NCBI RefSeq assembly: GCF_016464425.1
Contig: NZ_JADDKQ010000025.1
Coordinates: forward strand, 1 to 64,000
Source of the DNA: Actinotalea solisilvae
GTDB taxonomy: Bacteria; Actinomycetota; Actinomycetes; Actinomycetales; Cellulomonadaceae
Length of the DNA: 64,000 nt
Reading direction: 5' to 3'
Part shown: positions 36,784-45,148 of the stretch, piece after piece
Numbering within the stretch: the first letter of the stretch is position 1
Layout: each line of letters opens with the position of its first letter
The notes under the pieces: model-generated
The model's database searches: none
What the model saw: the letters and a program-made list of their open reading frames with translations, nothing else
What the model was told of the DNA's origin: nothing
Made by a program: the position numbers and the translations under genes

Positions 36784-37698
36784 ATGGCGAGGGTGAGCGT
36801 CCTCGACTGGCTGCTGGACTCCGACCCCGCGATCCGCTGGCAGGTGCTGCAGGACCTGCTCGACGCCCCGCCCGAGGAGGTCGCCGCCGAGCGCGCCCGC
36901 GTCGCGACCGAGGGGTGGGGGGCCCAGCTGCTCGCGGCGCAGCAGCCGGACGGCCGCTGGAGCGGCGGCACCTTCTTCCCCGAGTGGGTCTCGACCGAGG
37001 CGACGCTGCGTCTCCTGCGGACGTTCGGGCTCGACCCGGCGAGCGAGCAGGCGCGGCGCGCGCTCGCGCCCGTGCACGACGCCGCCCGCTGGGAGTACGA
37101 CCCTGACCTGCGCTTCTTCGAGGGCGAGGTCGAGCCGTGCATCAACGGCCGCGTCGTCGCGATCGGCGCGTACTTCGGCCAGGACGTGCGCGGCGTCGTC
37201 GACCGCCTGCTCGGCGAGCAGATGGCCGACGGCGGCTGGAACTGCGAGCAGGAGAACGGCTCGGTGCGCGGCTCGTTCGACACGACGATCAACGTGCTCG
37301 AGGGCCTGCTCGAGCACGAGCGCTCGGTCGGGCCCGACCCGGCCGTCGCGGCCGCGCGCGAGCGCGGCGAGGAGTACCTGCTCGAGCGGCGCCTCCTGCA
37401 CCGCCTGTCCGACGGCGGCGTCGGGCAGGAGCGCTGGCTCGAGCTCGCCTTCCCGAGCGGCTTGTACTACGACGTCGCGCGCGCGCTCGACCACCTGCGC
37501 CTCGCGCGGCCGGCCCCGGACGCGCGGGCCGACGAGGCGCTGGACCTGCTCGAGGCGAAGCGCGGGCCGGACGGCCGCTGGCCGCTCGAGAAGGCCCGCC
37601 ACGCGCGGCTCCTCGTCGACCTCGGCGAGGTCGAGGGCGGGCCGAGCCGATGGCTCACGCTCCGTGCCCTGCGCGTCCTGCGTTGGGCGGGCCGCTGA
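36784..37698 (+). CDS. Squalene/terpene-cyclase-fold (alpha/alpha toroid) protein
   Basis: A 304-residue protein resembling the squalene-cyclase/prenyltransferase toroid superfamily. It has repeated PDGRW/ADGGWN-type turns: LAAQQPDGRWSGG, GEQMADGGWNCEQENG, GSFDTTINVLEGLLEHE and EAKRGPDGRWPLE. It is about half the length of true triterpene cyclases, and I see no DXDD catalytic motif, so cyclase activity is doubtful. Such short proteins are frequent in Actinobacteria and uncharacterised. The ATG at MARVSVLDWLL is used; it lies 107 bases after the metalloprotease. It converges with the LacI gene. Confidence 0.75.
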   Translation: MARVSVLDWLLDSDPAIRWQVLQDLLDAPPEEVAAERARVATEGWGAQLLAAQQPDGRWSGGTFFPEWVSTEATLRLLRTFGLDPASEQARRALAPVHDAARWEYDPDLRFFEGEVEPCINGRVVAIGAYFGQDVRGVVDRLLGEQMADGGWNCEQENGSVRGSFDTTINVLEGLLEHERSVGPDPAVAAARERGEEYLLERRLLHRLSDGGVGQERWLELAFPSGLYYDVARALDHLRLARPAPDARADEALDLLEAKRGPDGRWPLEKARHARLLVDLGEVEGGPSRWLTLRALRVLRWAGR

Positions 37699-37725
37699 CG
37701 GACCCCGGCGGCACGGCCGGCCGGG

Positions 37726-38754
37726 TCAGCCGAGGGGTGCGGTCGAGGCCCGCGTCACGAGACGGCAGGGGAGCACCTCGGTGCCCGACGCGGCGTGCCC
37801 GTCGATCGCCGCGACGAGGCGCTGGGCCGCGACCCGGCCCAGGTGCTCGAGGTTGATGTCGACGCTCGTCAGGGGCGGCCGCGCGTTGGCGGCGAGCACC
37901 TCCCAGTTGTCGAAGCCGATGACGGCCACGTCCTCGGGGACGCGCTTGCCCGCCTCGTGCAGGGCGTCCACGACGCCCCGCGCGATCTGGTCGGAGCCCG
38001 CGAAGATCGCGTCGACCTCGGGCTCCTGCTGGAGCAGCAGGCGGGTCGCCCCGCGCCCCCACGCCTCGGACCACGTGCCGTAGTACACGGTGCCGCCCGC
38101 GAGCGTGAGGCCCGCGCGCTCGAGCGCGGCGATGGCGCCGGTCGACCGGTCCTGCGCAGCGCCGTAGGTCGGGTCCCCCGTGAGGTGCGCGATGCGCCGC
38201 CGGCCGCACGCGAGCAGGTGCTCGATCGCCATGCGCCCCCCGCCGACGTTGTCGCTCACGAGCGAGACGTCGTCCGGGTCCTGCGACGGCGCGTACGCGT
38301 ACACGACGGGCACCGGGACGCCGGGCGAGAGCGGGGGACGGGGGTCCGGGCGCGCGCCGACGACGATGAGGCCGTCCACGCGCCGCGACAGCAGCGCGCG
38401 CACGTGGTGCTGCTCGCGGATGGCGTCGCCGCGCGCGTCGCACAGGAACACCGAGGTGCGACCCGACCCGAACGCGTCCTCGGCGCCCATGAGGATGGGG
38501 ATGGAGAAGCGGCCGTCGAGGTCGGACGTGATGAGGCCCACGGTGCCCGTGCGGCCCGCGAGCAGCCCCTGGGCCAGCGCGTTGGGCGAGAACGCCAGGC
38601 GCTCCGCCGCGTCGAGCACGCGGGCCCGGGTCTCGGCCCGCACCTGCTCGCGCCCGTTGAGCGCCTTGGAGGCGGTGGAGATCGACACGCCGGCGAGGCG
38701 GGCCACGTCGCTGAGCGTCGTCGCGCGGGTCGACGCACCGCTCGTCCTCGACAC
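37726..38754 (-). CDS. LacI-family transcriptional regulator
   Basis: A 342-residue LacI regulator. The N-terminal helix-turn-helix is [20 protein letters not shown], followed by the hinge [16 protein letters not shown] and the periplasmic-binding-like effector domain ([51 protein letters not shown]). GTG start with GGAGGAG upstream. Divergent from a sugar ABC transporter and GH127 glycosidase set, so it very probably represses them until an arabinose-type sugar binds. Its stop is 27 bases from the convergent cyclase-fold gene. Confidence 0.93.
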   Translation of the reverse strand: MSRTSGASTRATTLSDVARLAGVSISTASKALNGREQVRAETRARVLDAAERLAFSPNALAQGLLAGRTGTVGLITSDLDGRFSIPILMGAEDAFGSGRTSVFLCDARGDAIREQHHVRALLSRRVDGLIVVGARPDPRPPLSPGVPVPVVYAYAPSQDPDDVSLVSDNVGGGRMAIEHLLACGRRRIAHLTGDPTYGAAQDRSTGAIAALERAGLTLAGGTVYYGTWSEAWGRGATRLLLQQEPEVDAIFAGSDQIARGVVDALHEAGKRVPEDVAVIGFDNWEVLAANARPPLTSVDINLEHLGRVAAQRLVAAIDGHAASGTEVLPCRLVTRASTAPLG

Positions 38755-39072
38755 CGCGTCTCCTCCCGGGCGCACGGCCGGGTCGGCCGCCGTGCCTGAA
38801 CTGTAACCGCAAAGTCCCTTGACGCGGGTCCCTCGCCTGAATACTTTGTGAAAACCTTTTCGGCACGAGGACGTGTGTTCGCGCGCGTCGACCGGGATGC
38901 ATCGTTGCAGGCAGCGACGGTTTCCCGCGTCGACGGAGCCGCGGTGCGGCGGTCTGGTGTCGTGGGCGGAAACACAGAACTGCATCGTTGCCCACGTCCC
39001 TCGCCCACCGGGGGCCGTGGACCCCCACCCAGGTGAGCGCTCACACGCTCGCCACGAGCCAGGAGACACACC
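38755..39072. promoter_or_regulatory. Control region between lacI-type gene and the GH127 transport operon
   Basis: This 318-base gap contains no gene. TTGACG (38819-38824), 17 bp and TACTTT (38842-38847) form a plausible plus-strand promoter. GAAAA-CC-TTTTC (38850-38861) lies over the expected start site. Farther down are two near-identical near-palindromes, TGCATCGTTGCA (38898-38909) and TGCATCGTTGCC (38981-38992). A perfect palindrome GTGAGCGCTCAC (39033-39044), equal to the core of the symmetric lac operator, lies 28 bases before the binding-protein start. Each is a candidate LacI-family operator. Confidence 0.65.
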
Positions 39073-40404
39073 ATGAGGAGCTTCGTCAGGCCAGGCGCGC
39101 GTCGCGCCGTCGTCGGCATCGCGGCCGCCGCCCTCCTCGCGGGCGGCCTCGCCGCCTGCGGCGGCGACGACGGCGGCACGGCGGACGGTGGCGACACGGG
39201 TGACGGCGGCGCCGCCGCGTCGCCCGAGGGCGTCGACGACGGCACGACCCTCACCCTCTGGACCCGGGCGCCGCTCGAGGCCCAGGCCAACCTCCTCGTC
39301 GAGGCGTACAACGCCAGCCACGAGAACCAGGTCGAGCTGACCATCACGCCCAACGACGACTACGTCGCGCGCGTCGGCGCCGCCGCCGGCAGCGGGGACC
39401 TGCCCGACCTGTTCGCCGCCGACATCGTGTACGTGCCGAACTGGACCGAGCAGGGCCTGTTCGCGGACATCACGGACCGCATCGCCTCGCTCGAGTTCGC
39501 CGACGACATCAACCAGGGCCACGTCGAGGCGGGGACCTACGACGGCAGCCAGTACGTCCTGCCGTTCGTCCTCGACCTGTCGGTGATGTTCTACAACAAG
39601 GACCTCTACCGCGAGGCCGGCCTCGACCCCGAGCAGGGCCCGACGACGATCGAGGAGTTCAAGGAGCACGCGCTCGCGGTCCAGGCGCTCGACAAGCCCG
39701 GCGTGTACGGCTCGTTCTTCGGCGGCAACTGCGGCGGCTGCGGCGTCTTCACGTGGTTCCCGATGATCTGGGCCTCGGGCGAGGAGGTCATGAACGAGGA
39801 CGGCACGGAGGCGTACCTCGACAGCGAGCCGGCCCGGGAGGTCTACTCCACCTGGCGCGAGCTCGACGAGGCGGGTGCGCTGTACCCGGGCGCGTCCGAG
39901 GAGACGGGCGCGACGTGGGTCGCGGGCTTCCAGGAGGGCAACATCGGCGTGATGCCCTACCCGGCCACGCTGCTCGCGACCGCGAGCGAGACGGTCGACG
40001 TCGGCGTGAGCGGCCTGCCGGGCGTCGACGGCGGCGTCTCGACCTTCATCGGCGGCGACGGCATCGGCATCTCCAAGGACTCCGAGGTCACCGACCAGGC
40101 GTGGAACTTCCTCGCGTGGCTCATGTCCGAGGACGCCCAGGTCGAGGTCCTCGCGAAGAACGGCGACGTCACGGCGCGCACGGACCTCGCGGACAACGAG
40201 TACTCGCAGGCGGACCCGCGCGTCGTGACCATCAACGAGGTCGCGGCCGACCCGAACAGCCGCACGCCGTTCGCCCGCAACTTCCAGCAGGCGTACAACG
40301 CGACCGACTCGCCGTGGCTGACCCTCTTCCGCAACGCGATCTTCGGCGACGGGGACTCCGTCGAGGAGGACAACGCGGCGATCACCGAGGTCCTCAGCCA
40401 GTAG
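39073..40404 (+). CDS. Sugar ABC transporter substrate-binding lipoprotein
   Basis: A 443-residue extracellular binding protein of the CUT1 (MalE/UgpB-like) class. The lipoprotein signal is VVGIAAAALLAGGLAAC with lipobox LAAC, followed by a glycine/aspartate-rich linker. Typical landmarks are TLTLWTRAPLEAQANLLVEAYN, LPDLFAADIVYVPNWTEQGLF, VLPFVLDLSVMFYNKDLYREAGLD and GGDGIGISKDSE. It delivers an oligosaccharide, inferred to contain arabinose from the GH127 gene downstream, to the two permeases that follow. AGGAGACAC precedes the ATG. Confidence 0.94.
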   Translation: MRSFVRPGARRAVVGIAAAALLAGGLAACGGDDGGTADGGDTGDGGAAASPEGVDDGTTLTLWTRAPLEAQANLLVEAYNASHENQVELTITPNDDYVARVGAAAGSGDLPDLFAADIVYVPNWTEQGLFADITDRIASLEFADDINQGHVEAGTYDGSQYVLPFVLDLSVMFYNKDLYREAGLDPEQGPTTIEEFKEHALAVQALDKPGVYGSFFGGNCGGCGVFTWFPMIWASGEEVMNEDGTEAYLDSEPAREVYSTWRELDEAGALYPGASEETGATWVAGFQEGNIGVMPYPATLLATASETVDVGVSGLPGVDGGVSTFIGGDGIGISKDSEVTDQAWNFLAWLMSEDAQVEVLAKNGDVTARTDLADNEYSQADPRVVTINEVAADPNSRTPFARNFQQAYNATDSPWLTLFRNAIFGDGDSVEEDNAAITEVLSQ

Positions 40405-40488
40405 TCCGGACGCCCGCGGCGGTCGGCGGGGGCGCACGCGCTCCCGCCGGCCGGCCCGGCCGCCACCGTCCGCGCAAGGAGACCCACC

Positions 40489-41469
40489 GTGACCCCCACC
40501 ACCCCCACCATCCCGCCCGTGCCCGGGCTGGCCGGCCCGACCGACCGTCCGGGCGGCACGCGCCGGTCCGTCCTCACGGCCCGCCTCGGCCGCGGACGCC
40601 TGCCCCGCTCGCTCCAGGGCTGGGCCTACGCCGCCCCGACGGCGGCCATGGTCCTCGTGTTCTTCGTCGTGCCCATCCTGCTCGTGCTGCAGATGTCGGT
40701 CTCGGACTGGAGCCTCTTCGCGGGCAACCGCGGGCTCAACGCGCCCGACAACTTCGTCGACGCCGCGCAGCACCGGCTGCTGTGGCCGGCGATCGGCTTC
40801 ACGCTCAAGTACACGGTCATCACGACCGTGCTGCTGCTCGGCGTGGCCCTCGGCCTCGCGCTCGTGGTGCAGGAGAGCACGCGCTGGAAGAACCTCCTGC
40901 GGACGGCGATCCTCGTGCCGAGCGCGCTCGGACTCGCGTCGGCGTCGCTGCTGTTCTACGCGCTGTACTCGCCGCAGAGCAGCCCGATCAACCCCGTGCT
41001 GGCCGCGCTCGGCGTCGTCGACCGACCCGTGTCGTTCCTCGGGACCCCCGACTCGGCGCTGTGGTCGACCGTCTTCCTCATCGTCTGGCGGTTCGCGGGC
41101 TTCTACATGCTCCTGCTCATGGTCGGCCTGCAGGGCATCTCGGGCGACGTCTACGAGGCCGCGCGGATCGACGGCGCGAGCCGGTGGCAGATCTTCGCGC
41201 GCATCACGCTGCCGCTCCTGCGACCGTCCCTCGCGCTCTGCACGATCCTCTGCGTCACCGGCTCGCTGCTGGCCTTCGACCAGTTCTTCATCCTCACCAA
41301 GGGCGGGCCGGACAACAGCACCGTGACCATCGTCCAGCTCGTCTACAACATGGCCTTCGCCGGTCAGAACCACCTCGGGCTGGCCGCCGCGCTGTCCGTC
41401 ATGGTCCTCGTCGGCCTCCTGGCCCTCAACGCCCTGCAGTTCCGCGGCCTGCGCGGCAAGGAGGACTGA
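40489..41469 (+). CDS. Sugar ABC transporter permease (MalF-type)
   Basis: A 326-residue CUT1 permease with six hydrophobic segments (first LQGWAYAAPTAAMVLVFFVV). The cytoplasmic EAA loop reads YEAARIDGASRWQIFARITLP, the docking site for the ATPase. The N-terminal 45 residues are proline-rich and cytoplasmic. GTG start with AAGGAGAC upstream. It lies 84 bases after the binding protein and 3 before the second permease, with no ATPase gene nearby. Confidence 0.94.
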   Translation: MTPTTPTIPPVPGLAGPTDRPGGTRRSVLTARLGRGRLPRSLQGWAYAAPTAAMVLVFFVVPILLVLQMSVSDWSLFAGNRGLNAPDNFVDAAQHRLLWPAIGFTLKYTVITTVLLLGVALGLALVVQESTRWKNLLRTAILVPSALGLASASLLFYALYSPQSSPINPVLAALGVVDRPVSFLGTPDSALWSTVFLIVWRFAGFYMLLLMVGLQGISGDVYEAARIDGASRWQIFARITLPLLRPSLALCTILCVTGSLLAFDQFFILTKGGPDNSTVTIVQLVYNMAFAGQNHLGLAAALSVMVLVGLLALNALQFRGLRGKED

Positions 41470-41472
41470 CCC

Positions 41473-42345
41473 ATGACCCTGACGACGACGCGTCCGGCTC
41501 GGGGCGGTGCGCCGGAGCGCCCCCCCGCCCTCCAGGCCCTCGTCCGCACGCCCTACTACGTGCTCACCGGCGGGCTGGCGATCCTCTTCCTCTTCCCGCT
41601 CGTCTGGGCGACCGTCGCCTCGGTCTCGCCCCAGGGCGGCACCGCGCAGACGGACGGCTGGGGCTTCGGCAACTACGCGACGCTCTCGACGTTCCAGGCG
41701 GGCATCGTGCAGTACCTGCTCAACTCGACGGCGGTCTCGCTCATGACCGTGCTGTTCACGGTGAGCATCTCGATGCTCGGCGGCTACGCGTTCGCGCGGT
41801 TCCAGTTCCCGGGCAAGAACGTGCTCTTCATGGTCACGCTCGCGATCCTCATGGTCCCGTACGCGACCCTGCTCATCCCGCTCTACGTGCTGCTCAACGC
41901 CCTCGGCCTGCAGAACTCGCTGCTCGGGCTCGCGCTGGTGCTCACGATGTTCCAGCTCCCGTTCGCGACGTTCATGATGCGGATCTCGTTCGAGGCCGTC
42001 CCGCGCGAGCTCGAGGAGGCGGCGCTCGTCGACGGGTGCGGCAGCTTCCGGGCACTGGTCCAGGTGCTCGTCCCGGCGGTCAAGCCCGGGCTTACCACGG
42101 TGGGCCTGTTCGCCTTCCTCGCGGCGTGGAACGACTTCATCGCGCCGCTCATCCTCATCAGCGACGCCTCGAAGGTGCCGCTCCCGCTCGCGATCGCCAA
42201 CCTGCGCGGCCAGGTCATGGGGATCGTCGACTACGGCGCCACGGAGGCCGGCGTCGTCGTCCTCGCCCTGCCGTGCGTCGTCCTCTTCCTCCTGCTCCAA
42301 CGCCACTACGTCCGCGGCTTCATGTCCGGCGCTCTCAAGGGTTGA
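41473..42345 (+). CDS. Sugar ABC transporter permease (MalG-type)
   Basis: A 290-residue CUT1 permease, partner of the preceding gene. It has about six membrane helices, and its EAA loop is LEEAALVDGCGSFRALVQVLVP. WNDFIAPLILIS is the usual late motif. The pair forms the membrane channel. Only 3 bases separate it from each neighbour, so the four genes are certainly one operon. The missing ATPase is probably a shared multi-sugar ATPase (MsiK type) encoded elsewhere. Confidence 0.94.
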   Translation: MTLTTTRPARGGAPERPPALQALVRTPYYVLTGGLAILFLFPLVWATVASVSPQGGTAQTDGWGFGNYATLSTFQAGIVQYLLNSTAVSLMTVLFTVSISMLGGYAFARFQFPGKNVLFMVTLAILMVPYATLLIPLYVLLNALGLQNSLLGLALVLTMFQLPFATFMMRISFEAVPRELEEAALVDGCGSFRALVQVLVPAVKPGLTTVGLFAFLAAWNDFIAPLILISDASKVPLPLAIANLRGQVMGIVDYGATEAGVVVLALPCVVLFLLLQRHYVRGFMSGALKG

Positions 42346-42348
42346 TCC

Positions 42349-44289
42349 ATGACTCACGACACCACCGCCCCGCCCCGCCCCGCGACCGTGCCGGACGGCG
42401 GGGGACGCCCGGTCGCCCCGTCCTCGGGGCGCCTGCGCCCGCTCGGACTGGGTGAGGTCCGGATCACCGGCGGCTTCTGGGGCCGGCGCCAGGAGGTCAA
42501 CGCCACCGCGACCCTCGCGCACATCGAGCGCTGGCTCGAGCGCGAGGGCTGGCTCGGCAACTTCGACGCCGCCGCGGAGGGGCGGCTCCCCGAGGACCGC
42601 CGCGGCCGCGAGTTCGCCGACTCCGAGACCTACAAGCTGCTCGAGGCGATGGCCTGGGAGCTCGGGCGCGCGCCCGACGCCGACCTCGAGCGCCGCTACC
42701 GGGCGATCGTCGCGCGGGTCGCGGCCGCGCAGGAGCCGGACGGCTACCTGCACACCCACTTCGGCCGACCCGGCCAGGCGCCGCGGTACTCCGACCTCGA
42801 GTGGGGCCACGAGCTGTACTGCTTCGGGCACCTCGTCCAGGCCGCGGTCGCCCGGGCGCGGACGGCGGGCGAGGACGAGCTCGTCGGCGTCGCGCGCCGG
42901 GTCGCCGACCACGTCTGCGCGACCTTCGGCGACGACGGCATCCGCTCGGTGTGCGGCCACGCGGAGATCGAGCCGGCGCTCGTCGAGCTATACCGCGTCA
43001 CGGGCGAGCGGCGGTACCTCGAGCAGGCGCGGCTGTTCCTCGAGCGGCGCGGCACCCAGGTGCTCGACGACGTCGAGTTCGGGCGGTCCTACTTCCAGGA
43101 CGACGTCCCGCTGCGCGACGCGACCGTGCTGCGCGGACACGCCGTGCGCGCCACCTACCTCGCGTCGGGCGGCGTCGACCTCGCCGTCGAGACGGCGGAC
43201 GACGCGCTGCTCGCCGCGATCGCGGCCCAGACGGCGCGCGCGGTCGCCCGGCGCACGTACGTCACGGGCGGGATCGGGTCGCGGCACCAGGACGAGGCCT
43301 TCGGGGACGACTTCGTGCTGCCGCCCGACCGCGCGTACTCCGAGACCTGCGCGGGCGTCGGGTCGGTCATGCTCCACTGGCGACTCCTGCTCGCGCAGGG
43401 CGGTGCGCACCACGCCGACCTCGTCGAGCGGACGCTCTACAACGTGGTCGCGACCTCGCCGTCGCCGCAGGGCACGTCGTTCTACTACACGAACACGCTG
43501 CACCAGCGGGTCCCCACGACCGTGCCCGACGCCGACCGCGCGGTCCCGCGCGCCGCGTCGTCCATGCGCGCGCCCTGGTTCGCGGTCTCGTGCTGCCCGA
43601 CCAACGTCGCGCGCACGTTCGCCAGCCTCGCCGCGTACGCCGCGACCGCCGACGACGACGGCGTGCAGCTCCACCAGTACGCGCCCGCGGAGATCCGCAC
43701 GACGCTGCCGGACGGCCGCGCCGTCGCGCTCGACGTCGCGACGCGGTACCCCGAGGACGGCGTCGTGGTGGTGACCGTCGCGGGGGAGGCGACGGCGACC
43801 TGGACCCTCTCCCTGCGGGTGCCCGCCTGGGCGCACGGGGCCGTCCTCGTGGCCGACGGCGAGCGGAGCGAGGTCGCGCCCGGCACGGTCGAGGTCCGGC
43901 GGGAGTTCGCGCCCGGGGACGAGGTGCGGCTCGAGCTGCCGGTGGAGCCGCGGTTCGTGGTGGCGGACCCGCGCGTCGACGCCGTCCGGGGGTGCGTCGC
44001 GGTCCAGCGCGGTCCCGAGGTGCTGTGCGCCGAGTCCGTCGACCTGCCCGGCGGTGCGCACGTCGACGGCCTGCGGGTCGACACGAGCGCCGCCCCCGTC
44101 GAGCGGGACGGCCGGACGTCCGTGCGCGGCACCGTCGTGCCCGCGCCCGACGACGACTGGCCGTACCACGACGCGTCGGCGCCGCCCGGGGCGCCGGCGC
44201 CCGCGACCGTGGAGATCCCGCTGGTGCCGTACCACGACTGGGCGACGCGCGGTCCGTCGACGATGCGGGTGTGGCTCCCGGCGCTGTGA
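42349..44289 (+). CDS. GH127 beta-L-arabinofuranosidase (DUF1680)
   Basis: A 646-residue glycoside hydrolase family 127 member, which releases terminal beta-linked L-arabinofuranose. The start RITGGFWGRRQEVNATATL is typical, and the catalytic/zinc site of the HypBA1 type is visible as YSETCAG (E332, C334) and SCCPTN (C415, C416), where the cysteine acts as nucleophile. EWGHELYCFGHLVQAAVA and the C-terminal beta domain follow. No signal peptide, so it acts in the cytoplasm on imported oligosaccharides. It is the last gene of the transporter operon, with a hairpin just after it. GH127 in Actinobacteria can have related specificities, so the exact sugar is inferred. Confidence 0.94.
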   Translation: MTHDTTAPPRPATVPDGGGRPVAPSSGRLRPLGLGEVRITGGFWGRRQEVNATATLAHIERWLEREGWLGNFDAAAEGRLPEDRRGREFADSETYKLLEAMAWELGRAPDADLERRYRAIVARVAAAQEPDGYLHTHFGRPGQAPRYSDLEWGHELYCFGHLVQAAVARARTAGEDELVGVARRVADHVCATFGDDGIRSVCGHAEIEPALVELYRVTGERRYLEQARLFLERRGTQVLDDVEFGRSYFQDDVPLRDATVLRGHAVRATYLASGGVDLAVETADDALLAAIAAQTARAVARRTYVTGGIGSRHQDEAFGDDFVLPPDRAYSETCAGVGSVMLHWRLLLAQGGAHHADLVERTLYNVVATSPSPQGTSFYYTNTLHQRVPTTVPDADRAVPRAASSMRAPWFAVSCCPTNVARTFASLAAYAATADDDGVQLHQYAPAEIRTTLPDGRAVALDVATRYPEDGVVVVTVAGEATATWTLSLRVPAWAHGAVLVADGERSEVAPGTVEVRREFAPGDEVRLELPVEPRFVVADPRVDAVRGCVAVQRGPEVLCAESVDLPGGAHVDGLRVDTSAAPVERDGRTSVRGTVVPAPDDDWPYHDASAPPGAPAPATVEIPLVPYHDWATRGPSTMRVWLPAL

Positions 44290-44301
44290 GCGGCCGGCCG
44301 C

Positions 44302-44326
44302 GGCCCGCCGTCAGGGCCGGCGGGCC
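44302..44326. terminator. Hairpin between convergent GH127 and methyltransferase genes
   Basis: GGCCCGCCG (44302-44310), seven-base loop, CGGCGGGCC (44318-44326); perfect 9-bp stem overlapping the methyltransferase stop. Suitable as a two-way terminator. Confidence 0.65.
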
Positions 44327-45063
44327 ACCGCCCAGCGGAAGGCGTTGCGGAGCAGGTAGCCGCCGTCGGGCGTGCGGAAGCGCACGGCCGCCGCGACGAC
44401 GACCGGGCCCGTCCGGGCGAGCGTCCCGGGGTCCTCGCCGAGCAGCGCGCCGCGGACGAGCGCGGCGTCGTCCGCCGCCGACCACGGGACCCCGACGACG
44501 CCGGACGCCTCCACGGCCAGCCCGGCGGCGGTGAGCACGGCCTCGAGCCCGCCCTCGCGGGCGAGCGGGCCGTCCGGCGGCGGCTCGTCGTCGTCGGCGA
44601 GCGCGACCGCCGCGCCGACCACGTCGAGGTCGTTGAGCGCGGCCTCGGCCCAGCCCGCCACCGCGAGCAGGCCGCCGGGAACGAGGACGCGGACGGCCTC
44701 GGCGAGCGCCGCGTCGAGGTCCTCGACGAGGTGGAGCGTCGCGACGGCCGTGACGACGTCGACGCTCGCGTCCGGCCAGGGAAGGTGCGCGGCGTCGGCG
44801 ACCCGGACGTCCGCGGCGGGTGCGCGGGCCGCCGCGAGCGCGACCATGCCCGGCGCGGCGTCCGCGCCCCGCGCGTCCGCGCCGCGCTCCGCGGCGAGCG
44901 CGAGCAGCTCGCCGCTCCCGCAGCCGACGTCGAGCAGGCGCGTGCCCGGTCCCGTGCGCGTGGCGTCGAGGAGCACGCGCCGGACCGGGTCCGCGAAGGA
45001 CCCCCAGGCCGCGGCCCAGCCCGGCGCGAGGGCCGACCAGCCGTCGTCCTCGGGGGCGTCCAC
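44311..45063 (-). CDS. Class I SAM-dependent methyltransferase
   Basis: A 250-residue methyltransferase of the UbiE/Methyltransf_11 kind. LLDVGCGSGELLALAAERG is motif I, RGADAAPGMVALAAARA the acidic loop, VRVADAAHLPWPDASVDVV and VRVLVPGGLLAVAGWAE later motifs. The substrate is unknown. The GTG at VDAPEDDGW is preferred: GAGG lies 8 bases upstream and it leaves 85 bases for divergent promoters; a GTG 19 codons earlier would leave under 30. Confidence 0.86.
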   Translation of the reverse strand: MDAPEDDGWSALAPGWAAAWGSFADPVRRVLLDATRTGPGTRLLDVGCGSGELLALAAERGADARGADAAPGMVALAAARAPAADVRVADAAHLPWPDASVDVVTAVATLHLVEDLDAALAEAVRVLVPGGLLAVAGWAEAALNDLDVVGAAVALADDDEPPPDGPLAREGGLEAVLTAAGLAVEASGVVGVPWSAADDAALVRGALLGEDPGTLARTGPVVVAAAVRFRTPDGGYLLRNAFRWAVARRP

Positions 45064-45148
45064 GGGCAGAGCCTCGCACGGGTGGGCCGCGGACGGCACT
45101 GCGCTCGCCCCCGTGCCCACGCCGGGCGCCCGGGGTTACGCTCGCCGC

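Noticed and set aside
36784-37698. True squalene-hopene cyclase
   Set aside because: Half the usual length and no DXDD catalytic motif seen; only the toroid fold is supported.
44311-45120. Longer version of the methyltransferase starting at 45120
   Set aside because: It would leave under 30 bases for two divergent promoters; the GTG at 45063 has a better ribosome site.
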